Shown: positions 1 to 8,902, counted from the stretch's first letter. The stretch: DNA of 64,000 nucleotides from Variovorax boronicumulans (GCF_019352895.1 NZ_JAAAFX010000007.1:601132-665131); one strand, 5' to 3'. Numbers and translations are program-made. Notes: a model not told the origin generated them from the letters alone.

Positions 1-185
1 AGGGCCTGCGCAACCGGGCCGCACGCGGCCTGCCGGCGCTGGCCTCGCAGCTGCGCGTGTTCAGCGAGGACGGCACGCACCGGCTGCAGGCCGGGCCCTT
101 CGCCACGCGCGACGCGGCGGCTGCGACCGTGTCGCAGGTGCGCGAGGAACTGCGCATCGCGCCGATCGTGGTCGAGCGGCGCTGA
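1..185 (+). CDS. rlpA: RlpA-like septal lytic transglycosylase, C-terminal SPOR domain (partial)
   Basis: Only the last 60 codons are in the window; the reading frame starts at base 3 and ends with TGA at 183-185. The visible protein has the pattern of a SPOR peptidoglycan-binding domain: a strand (LRVFSEDGTHRLQAGPF), the A-T-R-D-A-A helix start and a final strand (IAPIVVERR). In RlpA-type lytic transglycosylases this domain lies at the C-terminus and targets the enzyme to denuded septal glycan. The catalytic double-psi barrel would lie upstream of the window. Another SPOR-domain protein of the envelope is possible. Confidence 0.6.
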   Translation, partial: GLRNRAARGLPALASQLRVFSEDGTHRLQAGPFATRDAAAATVSQVREELRIAPIVVERR

Positions 186-195
186 GCCGTTTTTC

Positions 196-654
196 TCAGG
201 CGATGGTCTTCTCGGCCACCGGCAGGCGCATGCCTACGCCGAGCCGGTTCCAGGCGTTGATCTGCGCGATCGCCACCGTCAGGTCGACGATCTCGGCGTC
301 GCTGAACACCGCCTGCAGCTGCGCGAAGTCGGCATCGCGGTCGCCGTGGTGCTCGGCCAGGCGGGTCAGGCTCTCGGCCCAGTTGAGCGCGGCGCGTTCG
401 CGCGCGTCATAGAAGCCGACCTCGCGCCAGGTCGCGATGCTGTTGATGTGCTGCCAGTCGACTTCGAGCTTGCGCAGGTCGCGCACGTGCATGTCGAGGC
501 AGAAGGCGCAGCCGTTGAGCTGCGAGACGCGGGTCTGGACGATCTCGAACAGGCGCTGGCCCAGCGTGTGGCCGGCCAGTGCGCCATTGACGCCGAGCAT
601 GGCCTGGTAGGCCTTGGGCGCGATCTTGAACCAGCTGAGGCGGGGGGTGTTCAT
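196..654 (-). CDS. Carboxymuconolactone decarboxylase / AhpD-like peroxidase-fold protein
   Basis: A 152-residue protein of the AhpD/CMD fold. The redox motif is complete: Cys49-x-x-Cys52 followed by His56 (NGCAFCLDMH), which in this family supports alkylhydroperoxidase-like chemistry. The start at 654 is preferred because AAGGAA lies nine bases upstream; a longer in-frame extension to 723 has no such site. The gene follows the sigma factor at 724-1605 by 69 bases on the same strand. ECF41 sigma factors are known to sit beside, and often control, one gene from the carboxymuconolactone decarboxylase/oxidoreductase/epimerase set, so this is the likely regulon member. The physiological substrate is unknown. 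Confidence 0.85.
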   Translation of the reverse strand: MNTPRLSWFKIAPKAYQAMLGVNGALAGHTLGQRLFEIVQTRVSQLNGCAFCLDMHVRDLRKLEVDWQHINSIATWREVGFYDARERAALNWAESLTRLAEHHGDRDADFAQLQAVFSDAEIVDLTVAIAQINAWNRLGVGMRLPVAEKTIA

Positions 655-723
655 GACGGGTTTCCTTGTATGAAAGTCACTGGATACCCCCATAAGACGC
701 GCCGGCCGCGGCGCCTGTGACAC

Positions 724-1605
724 TCAAGGGCCGAAAGTCGCGGCGACGTGCGCCAACTTGTCGGGATTGCGCTGGGCATGGATGCGCACGATGCGTTCGC
801 CGTCCCACTCGATGCCCTGCACCGACTCGAGCACGCCATCGACGTAGCGCACCAGCCCCGGCGCGCCGTTGACCTCGGCGATCTCGACGCGCACCGCGCC
901 CGGGAAACGGCGCGCGACGGCGAAATAGATCTGCGCCACGCGCTGGGCGCCGACCATGGGCTTGCCGAAGGACGGCACCTTGCCGCCGCCGTCCCCGATG
1001 ATCGCCACGTCCTCGGCCAGCAGCGCCTTGAGGCCGTGCAGGTCGCCCTTCTGCGCCGCCTCGGCAAAGCCACGCAGCAGCCGCAGGTGGGTGTCGCGCG
1101 TCACGGCCTGGCGCGGGCGCTCGCCTTCGCGCACCTGGGTCCGGGCCCGGTGCACCAGCTGCCGGCAGGCGGCCTCGCTCTTGCCCAGCGTGTGGGCGAT
1201 CTCGCCGTAGTCGGCGTCGAAGACCTCGCGCAGCAGGAAGGCGGCCCGTGCCTCGGGCGCCAGCCGCTCGAGCAGCGTGAGGAAGGCCATCGAGAGGTCG
1301 TCGGCGCGTTCGAGCAGCTGCTCGGGCGTGGGCGGGCCGTCTTCGATCAGCGGTTCGGGCAGCCAGGTGCCCACGTAGTGGATGCGCTGCAGCTTGGCCG
1401 CGCGCAGCCGGTCGATGGCCAGCCGCGTGGTCACGGTGACCAGCCAGGCCTCGGCGCTGTCGAGCGTCTCGTGCACGGCGGCGTTCCAGCGCAGCCAGGC
1501 GTCCTGCACCACGTCCTCGGCCTCAGCCCGCGAGCCCAGCATGCGGTAGGCGATGCCCTGCAGCCGGGGGCGCAGGCGGTCGAAGGTGAGGGTGGCGTCG
1601 TCCAT
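724..1605 (-). CDS. ECF41-family RNA polymerase sigma factor (SigJ-like) with C-terminal SnoaL-like extension
   Basis: A 293-residue extracytoplasmic-function sigma factor. Region 2 lies at about residues 10-75 (includes AEDVVQDAWLRW), a linker carries WLPEPL at 81-86, region 4 is at about 105-155, and an NTF2/SnoaL-like extension follows. The extension has DGGGK at 205-209 and NPDKL at 280-284. These three motifs are the signature of group ECF41, where no anti-sigma factor is encoded and the extension itself modulates activity. The start at 1605 gives a normal N-terminus; a TTG start at 1641 would add 12 residues. The CMD gene lies directly downstream, as is typical for the group. Confidence 0.93.
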   Translation of the reverse strand: MDDATLTFDRLRPRLQGIAYRMLGSRAEAEDVVQDAWLRWNAAVHETLDSAEAWLVTVTTRLAIDRLRAAKLQRIHYVGTWLPEPLIEDGPPTPEQLLERADDLSMAFLTLLERLAPEARAAFLLREVFDADYGEIAHTLGKSEAACRQLVHRARTQVREGERPRQAVTRDTHLRLLRGFAEAAQKGDLHGLKALLAEDVAIIGDGGGKVPSFGKPMVGAQRVAQIYFAVARRFPGAVRVEIAEVNGAPGLVRYVDGVLESVQGIEWDGERIVRIHAQRNPDKLAHVAATFGP

Positions 1606-1660
1606 GCCGCTCAGACGAACGGGTGCGGGTCGGTGTGACAACCCGCGCAGCGCATGGGCC

Positions 1661-2518
1661 TCAGGCGCCCTGGTATTCGGGCTTCGGGCCGAGCGAGGTG
1701 GCCAGTTCCTTGCGGTAGCGGTTGAGGTCCTGCACTGTCTTGAAGCTGCGGTTCATCAGCAGGCTCAGGTTGTGCAGGATGCGCTCGCCGACCTTGTTCT
1801 CCCAGACCGCGTCAAACTTGATCTGGTGGTCCAGCCAGTGCTCGAGCCAGTCCGGGTCGGGCATGCGGCTCTGGATGGTGTCGTTGGGGAACAGCGCCTT
1901 GCTCACGTGCAGGTTGGTCGGGTGCAGCGCCTGGGCCGTGCGGCGCGCGCTGGCCATCAGCACGCCGACCTTGGTGAAGGCGGCACGCGCCTCGTCGCCG
2001 AACTTCTCCATGGCGCGCTTCATGTAGCGCAGGTAGGCGCCGCCGTGGCGCGCCTCGTCCTGGCTCAGCGTGGTGTAGATGTGCTTGATCACCGGCTCGG
2101 TGTGCCACTCGGCCGCGCGGCGGTACCAGTGGTTGAGCCGGATCTCGCCGCAGAAATGCAGCATCAGCGTCTCCAGCGGCGGCGCCGGATCGAAGTCGAA
2201 GCGGATGTCGTGCAGTTCCTGCTCGGTCGGCGCGTGCTGGGGGCTGAAGCGCTTGAGGTATTCCATCAGCACCAGCGAATGCTTCTGCTCCTCGAAGAAC
2301 CAGATCGACATGAAGGCGGAGAAATCGCTGTCGTGCCGGTTGTCGCGCAGGAACATCTCGGTGGCCGGCAGCGCCGCCCACTCGGTGATGGCGTTCATCT
2401 TGATGGTCTGAGCCTGCTCGTCGGACAGCTTGGTGCCCTCGAAGGATTGCCACGGGATGTCGCGGTCCATGTCCCAGCGGACGGATTCGAGTTGTCTGAA
2501 CAGTTCGGGATAGAGCAT
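1661..2518 (-). CDS. Ferritin-like di-iron protein (acyl-ACP-desaturase/rubrerythrin superfamily)
   Basis: A 285-residue, probably all-helical protein. Two metal-binding-type motifs are visible: E-E-Q-K-H in the first half (FFEEQKHSLVLMEYL) and D-E-A-R-H in the second (LSQDEARHGGAYLRYMK). These are the E/D-x-x-H pairs expected of a carboxylate-bridged di-iron centre. Similar proteins are annotated in many proteobacteria as ferritin-like without a proven reaction. The start at 2518 is chosen because the protein begins cleanly there (MLYPELFRQL); upstream in-frame sequence is low-quality Arg/Pro-rich. It stands alone, 55 bases from the sigma factor gene on the same strand. Confidence 0.75.
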   Translation of the reverse strand: MLYPELFRQLESVRWDMDRDIPWQSFEGTKLSDEQAQTIKMNAITEWAALPATEMFLRDNRHDSDFSAFMSIWFFEEQKHSLVLMEYLKRFSPQHAPTEQELHDIRFDFDPAPPLETLMLHFCGEIRLNHWYRRAAEWHTEPVIKHIYTTLSQDEARHGGAYLRYMKRAMEKFGDEARAAFTKVGVLMASARRTAQALHPTNLHVSKALFPNDTIQSRMPDPDWLEHWLDHQIKFDAVWENKVGERILHNLSLLMNRSFKTVQDLNRYRKELATSLGPKPEYQGA

Positions 2519-2784
2519 GTGCGTCCTTCGTGGGCCGGCGGATTCTAGGGGTGCGCAGGCAATGGCCGCGTGCCCGGTCGGGCGGCGTTTCGCGCGGCGG
2601 TGCCGCCAGCCTAAGCGGCTTTGCCGCGCAATGAGCGCATCCACCCTCCGCGTCGGAGGGTGAAGGTCGCGCGGGCTGGATGAAGCAATTGGTGACAATC
2701 TGGCCCCCTTGCCGAGGGAACCGGCCCGGCGCCGGCGCGCTCATAAATGCATCTCATCGTGATCGAGCGATGACAAATGTTTTT

Positions 2785-2883
2785 ATGTTGCGAGGCCTTC
2801 CAGGCATCTGTCTGGCTGAAATCCCGGGGCGACCCTCCTCCTCCCTCCTCCTCCCTCCTTCGCGTCGGGGCGCCTCGCAACAT
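2785..2883. repeat. 12-bp perfect inverted repeat enclosing a C/T-only tract
   Basis: ATGTTGCGAGGC at 2785-2796 is repeated as its exact reverse complement at 2872-2883. Each arm lies beside a T-run. The loop contains a pyrimidine-only tract (2833-2860) made of two copies of CCTCCTCCTC. Read on the minus strand, the tract is a series of GG and GGG runs separated by single A, a pattern able to form a G-quadruplex. Confidence 0.7.
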
Positions 2884-3002
2884 TTTTGTATTCCCTGCCG
2901 GGCCGGCGGCGTGTCGCCACGCCGCGGCTGGCGGCGGCGGAGGCCGCAAAATCCCCGATCCCGCCCCGGATAACACCCCGCCCCCTGCGTCAGCGCGCCG
3001 AA

Positions 3003-3008
3003 TACAAT
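3003..3008 (+). promoter_or_regulatory. Candidate -10 element (TACAAT) for the yajC-secDF operon
   Basis: TACAAT matches the sigma-70 -10 hexamer at five of six positions and is the best such hexamer upstream of yajC. It would give a leader of about 100 bases before the TTG start. No good -35 hexamer is obvious. Confidence 0.4.
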
Positions 3009-3113
3009 GCCGGGTGCTGCGCGGCCCCTGCCGCGCCCCATGGCTGCAATCCGTGGCCACGGCAGCGCCGCCCCGGCGGCGCGCTCCCACCCGCTCTTCT
3101 GCTGGAGACTCTC

Positions 3114-3443
3114 TTGTTCATTTCCTCTGCTTTCGCTCAGACCGCACCCGCAGCCGCGGGCGGCGACATGTTGTCCTCGCTCGGCAGCATGCTGCCCCTG
3201 GTGCTGATGTTCGTGGTGCTGTATTTCGTCATGATCCGGCCCCAGATGAAGCGCCAGAAGGAAGCCCGCGCCATGATCGAGGCGCTGGCCAAGGGCGACG
3301 AAGTCGCCACCGCTGGCGGCGTGCTCGGCCGCATCACCTCGCTGGGCGAGCAATACCTCGGCCTCGAGATCGCCAACGGCGTCGAGATCAAGGTCCAGCG
3401 CTCGGCGGTGGTCCAGGTGCTGCCCAAGGGCGCGATCAAGTAA
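3114..3443 (+). CDS. yajC: Preprotein translocase subunit YajC
   Basis: A 109-residue inner-membrane protein of the SecDF-YajC complex, which assists SecYEG-dependent export. After a short N-terminus ending in AFAQ it has one membrane segment (LPLVLMFVVLYFVMI), then the conserved RPQMKRQKEA and a soluble domain with KGDEVATAGGVLGRI. The start is a TTG at 3114: GGAGA lies about seven bases upstream, and the resulting N-terminus (MFISSAFAQ) is typical. In-frame starts further upstream would add a Pro/Arg-rich stretch unlike the family. secD follows after 94 bases. In many proteobacteria tgt precedes yajC; here it does not. Confidence 0.93.
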   Translation: MFISSAFAQTAPAAAGGDMLSSLGSMLPLVLMFVVLYFVMIRPQMKRQKEARAMIEALAKGDEVATAGGVLGRITSLGEQYLGLEIANGVEIKVQRSAVVQVLPKGAIK

Positions 3444-3456
3444 TCGAGGCCGGACG

Positions 3457-3475
3457 CCGGGCGCCGAGCGCCCGG
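3457..3475 (+). other. GC-rich hairpin between yajC and secD
   Basis: CCGGGCGC (3457-3464) and GCGCCCGG (3468-3475) form a perfect 8-bp stem with a three-base loop. It is followed by a pyrimidine-rich stretch but no clean T-run, so it may reduce read-through or protect the yajC message rather than terminate fully. Confidence 0.5.
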
Positions 3476-3537
3476 TGCTCCTTTCTCTCCGGTCCGTCCG
3501 GTTCGCGCGCAACGCCCAACGCTGAATCTCTTTTCAT

Positions 3538-5421
3538 ATGAACCGTTACCCGGTCTGGAAGTACGCGATCCTGGTGGTCGTGCTGCTGGTGGGGCTGATC
3601 TACGCCCTGCCCAATTTCTTCGGCGAGGCGCCGGCCGTGCAGGTGTCCGCAGCCAAGGCCACCGTCAAGGTCGACGCGGCCACGCAGACCCGCGTGACCG
3701 AGGCCCTCCGGGCCGGCGGCCTCACGCCGGACGTGATGACGCTGGACGCCACCTCGGTGCGCGCCCGTTTCCTCAGCACCGACGACCAGCTCAAGGCCCG
3801 CGACGTGCTCCAGCGCGCGCTGGTGCCCGATGCGGCCGACCCGTCCTACGTGGTCGCGCTCAACCTGGTCTCGCGTTCGCCGACCTGGCTCACCGCGCTG
3901 CATGCCTTCCCCATGTACCTGGGCCTCGACCTGCGTGGCGGTGTCGACTTCCTGCTGCAGGTGGACATGAAGGGCGCGATCGACAAGAAGGCCGAGTCCT
4001 TCGCCGGCGACCTGCGCACCGCCCTGCGCGACAAGGGCATCCGCGGCAGCGCGGTCAACCGCAACGGTCAGTCGATCGAAGTGCGTTTCCGCGACGCGGC
4101 CAGCCTCGACGCCGCCAAGCGCCTGGTGCAGGACCAGTTCGCCGACCTCTCGACGGTCGACAGCCAGGACGGCACCGAGTGGAAGCTGACCGCTTCCATC
4201 AAGCCCGAGGCCGCGCGCCGGCTGCAGGACGCGGCGCTCAAGCAGAACATCACCACGCTGCACAACCGGATCAACGAACTCGGCGTGGCCGAGCCGGTGA
4301 TCCAGCAGCAGGGCCTGGACCGCATCGTGGTCCAGCTGCCGGGCGTGCAGGACACGGCCAAGGCCAAGGACATCCTGGGCCGCACCGCGACGCTCGAGAT
4401 GCGCATGGTCGACGAGACCACCGAAGGCCGCGCCGCCGAACTCGGCACCGGCCCGGTGCCCTTCGGCTCCGAGCGTTTCCTCGACCGTGAAGGCCGCCCG
4501 GTCATCGTCAAGAAGCAGGTGCTGGTCACCGGCGAGAACCTGACCGACGCCCAGCCCGGCTTCGACTCGCAGACGCAGCAGCCCAAGGTCGACCTGACGA
4601 TGGACGCCAAGGGCGGCCGGATCATGCGCGACGTGAGCCGCGACAACTACCGCAAGCGCATGGCGATGCTGATCTTCGAGAAGGGCAAGGGCGAAGTGCT
4701 CACCGCGCCGTCGATCAACGGCGAGCTGGGCAACCGCTTCCAGATTTCCGGCTCGATGAACGTGGTCGAGGCCAACGACCTCGCGCTGCTGCTGCGTGCC
4801 GGCTCGCTGGCCGCGCCCATGGAGATCATCCAGGAACGCACCATCGGCCCGAGCCTGGGCGCCGACAACATCGACAAGGGCTTCAAGAGCGTGATGTATG
4901 GCTTCCTGGCCATCATGGTGTTCATGTGCCTGTACTACGCGCTGTTCGGCGTGTTCTCGTCGATCGCGCTGGCGGTCAACCTGCTGCTGCTGATCTCGAT
5001 CCTGTCGATGCTGCAGGCCACGCTCACGCTGCCGGGCATTGCCGCCATGGCGCTGGCCATCGGCGTGGCAATCGACTCCAACGTGCTGATCAACGAGCGC
5101 ATCCGCGAGGAACTGCGCGCCGGCGCCTCGCCGCAGGCCGCGATCCACGCCGGCTACGACCGTGCCTGGGGCACCATCCTGGACTCCAACGTGACCACGC
5201 TGATCGCGGGCATCGCGCTGCTGGCCTTCGGGTCGGGCCCGGTGCGCGGCTTCGCGGTGGTGCACTGCATCGGCATCGTGACCTCGATGTTCTCCGCGGT
5301 GTTCTTCTCGCGCGGCCTGGTGAATTTCTGGTACGGCGGCAAGAAGAAGCTCAAGAGCGTCTCGATCGGCACCGTCTGGCGCCCCAAGACCGACGGCACG
5401 ACCCCGGTCGAAGCCAACTAA
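3538..5421 (+). CDS. secD: Protein translocase subunit SecD
   Basis: A 627-residue inner-membrane protein that works with SecF and YajC to use the proton-motive force in late protein export. It has an N-terminal membrane segment at about residues 9-27, the DLRGGVDFLLQVD motif (D1) near 128-141, a large periplasmic domain, and five further membrane segments from about residue 440. The D4-type motif in the membrane region ends in NVLINERIREEL. Length is normal for the family. The ATG at 3538 lacks a strong Shine-Dalgarno site. secF begins 12 bases after the stop codon, so the two are co-transcribed and probably translationally linked. Confidence 0.97.
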   Translation: MNRYPVWKYAILVVVLLVGLIYALPNFFGEAPAVQVSAAKATVKVDAATQTRVTEALRAGGLTPDVMTLDATSVRARFLSTDDQLKARDVLQRALVPDAADPSYVVALNLVSRSPTWLTALHAFPMYLGLDLRGGVDFLLQVDMKGAIDKKAESFAGDLRTALRDKGIRGSAVNRNGQSIEVRFRDAASLDAAKRLVQDQFADLSTVDSQDGTEWKLTASIKPEAARRLQDAALKQNITTLHNRINELGVAEPVIQQQGLDRIVVQLPGVQDTAKAKDILGRTATLEMRMVDETTEGRAAELGTGPVPFGSERFLDREGRPVIVKKQVLVTGENLTDAQPGFDSQTQQPKVDLTMDAKGGRIMRDVSRDNYRKRMAMLIFEKGKGEVLTAPSINGELGNRFQISGSMNVVEANDLALLLRAGSLAAPMEIIQERTIGPSLGADNIDKGFKSVMYGFLAIMVFMCLYYALFGVFSSIALAVNLLLLISILSMLQATLTLPGIAAMALAIGVAIDSNVLINERIREELRAGASPQAAIHAGYDRAWGTILDSNVTTLIAGIALLAFGSGPVRGFAVVHCIGIVTSMFSAVFFSRGLVNFWYGGKKKLKSVSIGTVWRPKTDGTTPVEAN

Positions 5422-5433
5422 AGGATCGATGCC

Positions 5434-6387
5434 ATGGAGTTCTTCCGCATCCACAAGACCATCCCGTTCATGCGCCATGCCAAGGTGCTGAACCTGATTT
5501 CCATCGCGACCTTCCTGCTGGCGGTGTTCTTCCTGTTCCACCGCGGGCTGCACCTGTCGGTGGAGTTCACCGGCGGCACCGTGATGGAGGTCGCCTACCA
5601 GCAGTCGGTCGACGTCGGCAAGGTGCGCGAGACCATCGGCAAGCTCGGCTACGCCGACGTGCAGGTGCAGAACTACGGCACCTCGCGCGACGTGCAGATC
5701 CGCCTGCCGGTCCAGAAGGGCCAGACCTCGGCGCAGCAGAGCGCCCAGGTGATGGACGCGCTCAAGGCCGTCGAGCCGACCGCCGTGCTGCGCGGCAACG
5801 AGTTCGTCGGCCCGCAGGTCGGCGAGGAACTCACCACCAACGGCCTCAAGGCGCTGGGCATGGTGGTGATCGGCATCATGATCTACCTGGCCTTCCGCTT
5901 CGAGTGGAAGTTCGCCCTGTCGACCGTGCTGGCCAACCTGCACGACGTGGTGATCATCCTGGGCTTCTTCGCCTTCTTCCAGTGGGAGTTCTCGCTGGCG
6001 GTGCTGGCGGCGGTGCTGGCGGTGCTGGGCTACTCGGTCAACGAGTCGGTGGTGATCTTCGACCGGATCCGAGAGAACTTCCGCCGCTACCGCAAGCTGA
6101 GCACGGTCGAGACCATCGACAACGCGATCACCTCGACCATCAGCCGGACCATCATCACCCATGGCTCGACGCAGCTGGTGGTGCTCTCGATGTTCTTCTT
6201 CGGCGGACCGACGCTGCACTACTTCGCGCTGGCCCTGACCATCGGCATCTGCTTCGGCATCTACTCGTCGTGCTTCGTGGCTGCGGCCATCGCCATGTGG
6301 CTGGGCATCAAGCGCGAAGACCTGGTCAAGACCCCCGTCAAGCACGAAGGCGACCCGGACGATCCCAATGCCGGCGCCACGGTCTGA
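5434..6387 (+). CDS. secF: Protein translocase subunit SecF
   Basis: A 317-residue inner-membrane partner of SecD. It begins with a membrane segment (LISIATFLLAVFFLF), followed by the periplasmic strand with VEFTGGTVMEV. Five further membrane segments carry the motif GYSVNESVVIFDRIREN. The protein ends in a short charged cytoplasmic tail. AAGGATCG lies just before the start at 5434, giving a usable ribosome site 12 bases after secD. Confidence 0.97.
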   Translation: MEFFRIHKTIPFMRHAKVLNLISIATFLLAVFFLFHRGLHLSVEFTGGTVMEVAYQQSVDVGKVRETIGKLGYADVQVQNYGTSRDVQIRLPVQKGQTSAQQSAQVMDALKAVEPTAVLRGNEFVGPQVGEELTTNGLKALGMVVIGIMIYLAFRFEWKFALSTVLANLHDVVIILGFFAFFQWEFSLAVLAAVLAVLGYSVNESVVIFDRIRENFRRYRKLSTVETIDNAITSTISRTIITHGSTQLVVLSMFFFGGPTLHYFALALTIGICFGIYSSCFVAAAIAMWLGIKREDLVKTPVKHEGDPDDPNAGATV

Positions 6388-6523
6388 GCCTTCAGGCCCG
6401 AAGACATGATGCGGGGCCTTGGGGCTTCGGGTTGGGGCGCATCGGATACCCTTGTGCGTCCGGCCCGACCCGGGCAAGCTCGCAGGGTCCGATGATGTCC
6501 TCTTGCTGTCCTGAAACCCTCCC

Positions 6524-8902
6524 ATGAGCACCGCGCGTCCCCAGGCCCTGTCCCAGCAACTCGCACGCGAGACGCGCCAGCGCTTCATCGCCGCGACGCA
6601 GGCGCTGTTCGAGCCCTTGGCGCAGACGATCCGCGACCGGCTGGCGGCTTCGGCGGCCCAGATGGGCAATGCGCGTGACATGCAGGACTGGCGCGACGAT
6701 TTTCTGGCCTTCCAGTCGCTGGGCGGCCGCTGGGTGACCCAGGCCCAGGAGGCCTGGCGCAACGCGCAGGAGGTGACGGCCGTCGGTGTGGACACCCATT
6801 CGATGTCGAATCTGGCGCTGATGGACGACGACGTGGTCGAGACCCAGATCCTCTCGTCCCGGCTGGCCCAGGCGGTGCAGGGCAAGTCCAACTTCGAGAT
6901 CAACGACCTGCGCCTGCGCATCCAGCATCTGGACGGCACCGAGGAACTCGGCGCGAGGGACGTGCTGCGGCCCGAGGCGCTGGCCCGTGTGCTGGTCGAG
7001 CAGTGGCTGGCCACCGGGCTCACGCGCGTGCTCTGGACCCGCGTGCAGGACGTGATCGAGCGCGCCGTGCTCGAAGCCACGGCCAAGGCCTACGCCGACG
7101 CCAACAGCCACCTGGTCCGCCAGGGCGTGATGCCGGAAATCGACCTCAAGAGTTTCGTGCGGCGCACCGGGGGTGGCAATTCCGGGGTGATGCCGCTGGG
7201 TGGCGGCGCCTCCGGCGCGGGCCGGCCGATGGCGCCCGAGAGCATGGGCTACCAGGCCGGCGGTGCCGGCGCGATGGGCGCCATGCATTCGATGGGCATG
7301 GCGGGCACGGGCGGCATGTCGACCGACACCCTGGTCGCGACCGGCGGGTCGCCGCTGTCCATGGCCCGTCAGCGTGCCCAGGGCGTGCTGCTCAACCTCA
7401 AGCGTTTCGTCTCGGCACGCATCGGCGGCGACATGAGCCCACGCGCCACCGGCGGCGTCGGTGGCGAAGGCGGGTTCATGCGCAGCGTGGCGGGCGCCGG
7501 TGCCGGCGCGGGCGTGCCGGGCGGCTTCGCCGCCGCGATCTCCGATGCCGGTGCGGCGTACCAGCTGGCATCGTCGCAGTACGTGGTCGGCGACGAGGCC
7601 GTCGCGCTCCAGCACAGCGCGGCCGACCTGCGCCGCCGCACCAGCGAACTCAAGCGCCGGGCGCCGACCACGGCCGACAAGGCCACGGTGGAGATCGTCG
7701 CGCTGATGTTCCAGGCCATCCTGGCCGAGGAGCGCATTCCCTTCTCGGCGCGCGTCTGGTTCGCGCGCCTGCAGATGCCGGTGCTGCGCGTGGCGATCGC
7801 CGAGCCCGAGTTCTTCGGCACCTTGCAGCACCCTGCACGCATGCTGATCGACCGCATGGGCTCGGTGGTGATGGGCTTCGACGCGGCCGCCATCTCCGGC
7901 AGCGCGCTCGAGGGCGAGATCCGCCGCGTGGTGCAGGTCATCGAGCAGTACCCCGAGACCGGCCAGCGCGTGTTCAAGCTGGTGTTCGACGAATTCGTCG
8001 CCTTCCTCAACAAGTACCTGACGCAGAGCGACAGCACGCAGCGCGTGATGAGCGTGGCGCAGCAGGTCGAGCAGAAGGAGACGATGGCGATCCAGTACAC
8101 CATCGAGTTGCGCAAGATGCTCAACGACATGCCGGTGCGCGAGGAGATCCGCGAGTTCCTGTTCAAGATCTGGGCCGAGGTGCTGGCCATCGCCGCGCTC
8201 AAGTACGGCGCGCAGGACGAGCAGACCGTCACGCTCAAGCGCGCGGCCTCCGAACTGGTCTGGGCCGCCAGCGCCAAGCCCAACCGCAACGACCGCACCC
8301 GCGTGATCCAGGACCTGCCCAAGCTGCTGCAGCGGCTGCGCTCCGGCATGGCGCTGCTGGGCATCGTCGGCGAGCCGCAGGAAGCGCAGATCAAGACCAT
8401 CGGCGTGACGCTGTCCGACGCTTTCCTCTCGAAGACCGAGGCCATTCCCCAGGCCAAGATCGAGGCGATGGCCTCCAGGCTGGCCAACCTCGAGGATTTC
8501 GTGAGCGACGAAGGCACGGCCGAGCTGGCGCTGGACGCCGCCAGCATCGAGCTGCTGCTGGGCGTGGACGCCGCCTCGATCGAGGTCGTGCCCGACACCC
8601 GCGGCGCGAAGATCGACGACGACATGCTGCAGTGGGCGCACGAGCTGCAGGTCGGCAACTGGTTCATGCTCGACCACAACAACCGGGCGAGCCAGGTGCA
8701 GTTCGTCTGGCGCAGCGAGCGCAAGCAGCTGCATCTGTTCGCCTCGGCCGACGGCCGCAGCTTCCTGATCCAGGCCGGTCGGCTGGCGTCCTACCTGCAG
8801 GCCGGCCTGCTGGTGCCCGCCGAGGAGGAGACGCTCACCGTGCGCGCCACGCGCGAGGCGCTGGCCAAGCTGGATGCGAACCCCGAGCGCCTGCTCAACT
8901 GA
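6524..8902 (+). CDS. DUF1631 family protein
   Basis: A 792-residue soluble protein that matches my memory of the DUF1631 family of beta- and gammaproteobacteria, whose function is not established. Residues 1-205 and 350-630 look helical. The C-terminal 120 residues form a beta-rich module (NWFMLDHNNRASQVQFVW) resembling PilZ-like or SH3-like barrels. The family link is by pattern. Residues 214-345 are a low-complexity linker rich in Gly, Ala and Met, with Met clusters near 250-265. The gene follows secF by 136 bases on the same strand and converges on smg with an 18-bp gap. There is no signal peptide or membrane segment. Confidence 0.75.
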   Translation: MSTARPQALSQQLARETRQRFIAATQALFEPLAQTIRDRLAASAAQMGNARDMQDWRDDFLAFQSLGGRWVTQAQEAWRNAQEVTAVGVDTHSMSNLALMDDDVVETQILSSRLAQAVQGKSNFEINDLRLRIQHLDGTEELGARDVLRPEALARVLVEQWLATGLTRVLWTRVQDVIERAVLEATAKAYADANSHLVRQGVMPEIDLKSFVRRTGGGNSGVMPLGGGASGAGRPMAPESMGYQAGGAGAMGAMHSMGMAGTGGMSTDTLVATGGSPLSMARQRAQGVLLNLKRFVSARIGGDMSPRATGGVGGEGGFMRSVAGAGAGAGVPGGFAAAISDAGAAYQLASSQYVVGDEAVALQHSAADLRRRTSELKRRAPTTADKATVEIVALMFQAILAEERIPFSARVWFARLQMPVLRVAIAEPEFFGTLQHPARMLIDRMGSVVMGFDAAAISGSALEGEIRRVVQVIEQYPETGQRVFKLVFDEFVAFLNKYLTQSDSTQRVMSVAQQVEQKETMAIQYTIELRKMLNDMPVREEIREFLFKIWAEVLAIAALKYGAQDEQTVTLKRAASELVWAASAKPNRNDRTRVIQDLPKLLQRLRSGMALLGIVGEPQEAQIKTIGVTLSDAFLSKTEAIPQAKIEAMASRLANLEDFVSDEGTAELALDAASIELLLGVDAASIEVVPDTRGAKIDDDMLQWAHELQVGNWFMLDHNNRASQVQFVWRSERKQLHLFASADGRSFLIQAGRLASYLQAGLLVPAEEETLTVRATREALAKLDANPERLLN

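Larger units (their letters stand above)
2519..3113. other. Structured non-coding region upstream of yajC
   Basis: Nearly 600 bases without a convincing gene lie between the ferritin-like gene and yajC. The stretch holds a 12-bp inverted repeat (2785-2796 and 2872-2883) around a pyrimidine tract, a hairpin with arms GCGGCGTG (2906-2913) and CACGCCGC (2918-2925) around TCGC, and a TACAAT -10-like element at 3003-3008. The part from 2641 to 2800 is visibly less GC-rich than its surroundings. Open frames on either strand are short or Arg/Pro-rich and lack plausible codon use. Confidence 0.6.

Noticed and set aside
2833..2860. CRISPR or tandem-repeat array
   Set aside because: Only two ten-base copies with no spacers; a simple pyrimidine tract.
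2611..3090. Open frame on the minus strand upstream of yajC
   Set aside because: Arg/Gly-rich, has no ribosome site and crosses the G-rich tract; nothing suggests a real protein.
6397..6431. Possible terminator after secF (CCCGAAG ... CTTCGGG)
   Set aside because: The stem is only seven bases with a 21-base loop and no T-run; too weak to call.
3436..7086. Very long open frame antisense to secD and secF
   Set aside because: It is a mirror of the GC-rich sense codons; the protein is His/Asp/Arg/Gln-rich with no family pattern, and the sense genes are certain.
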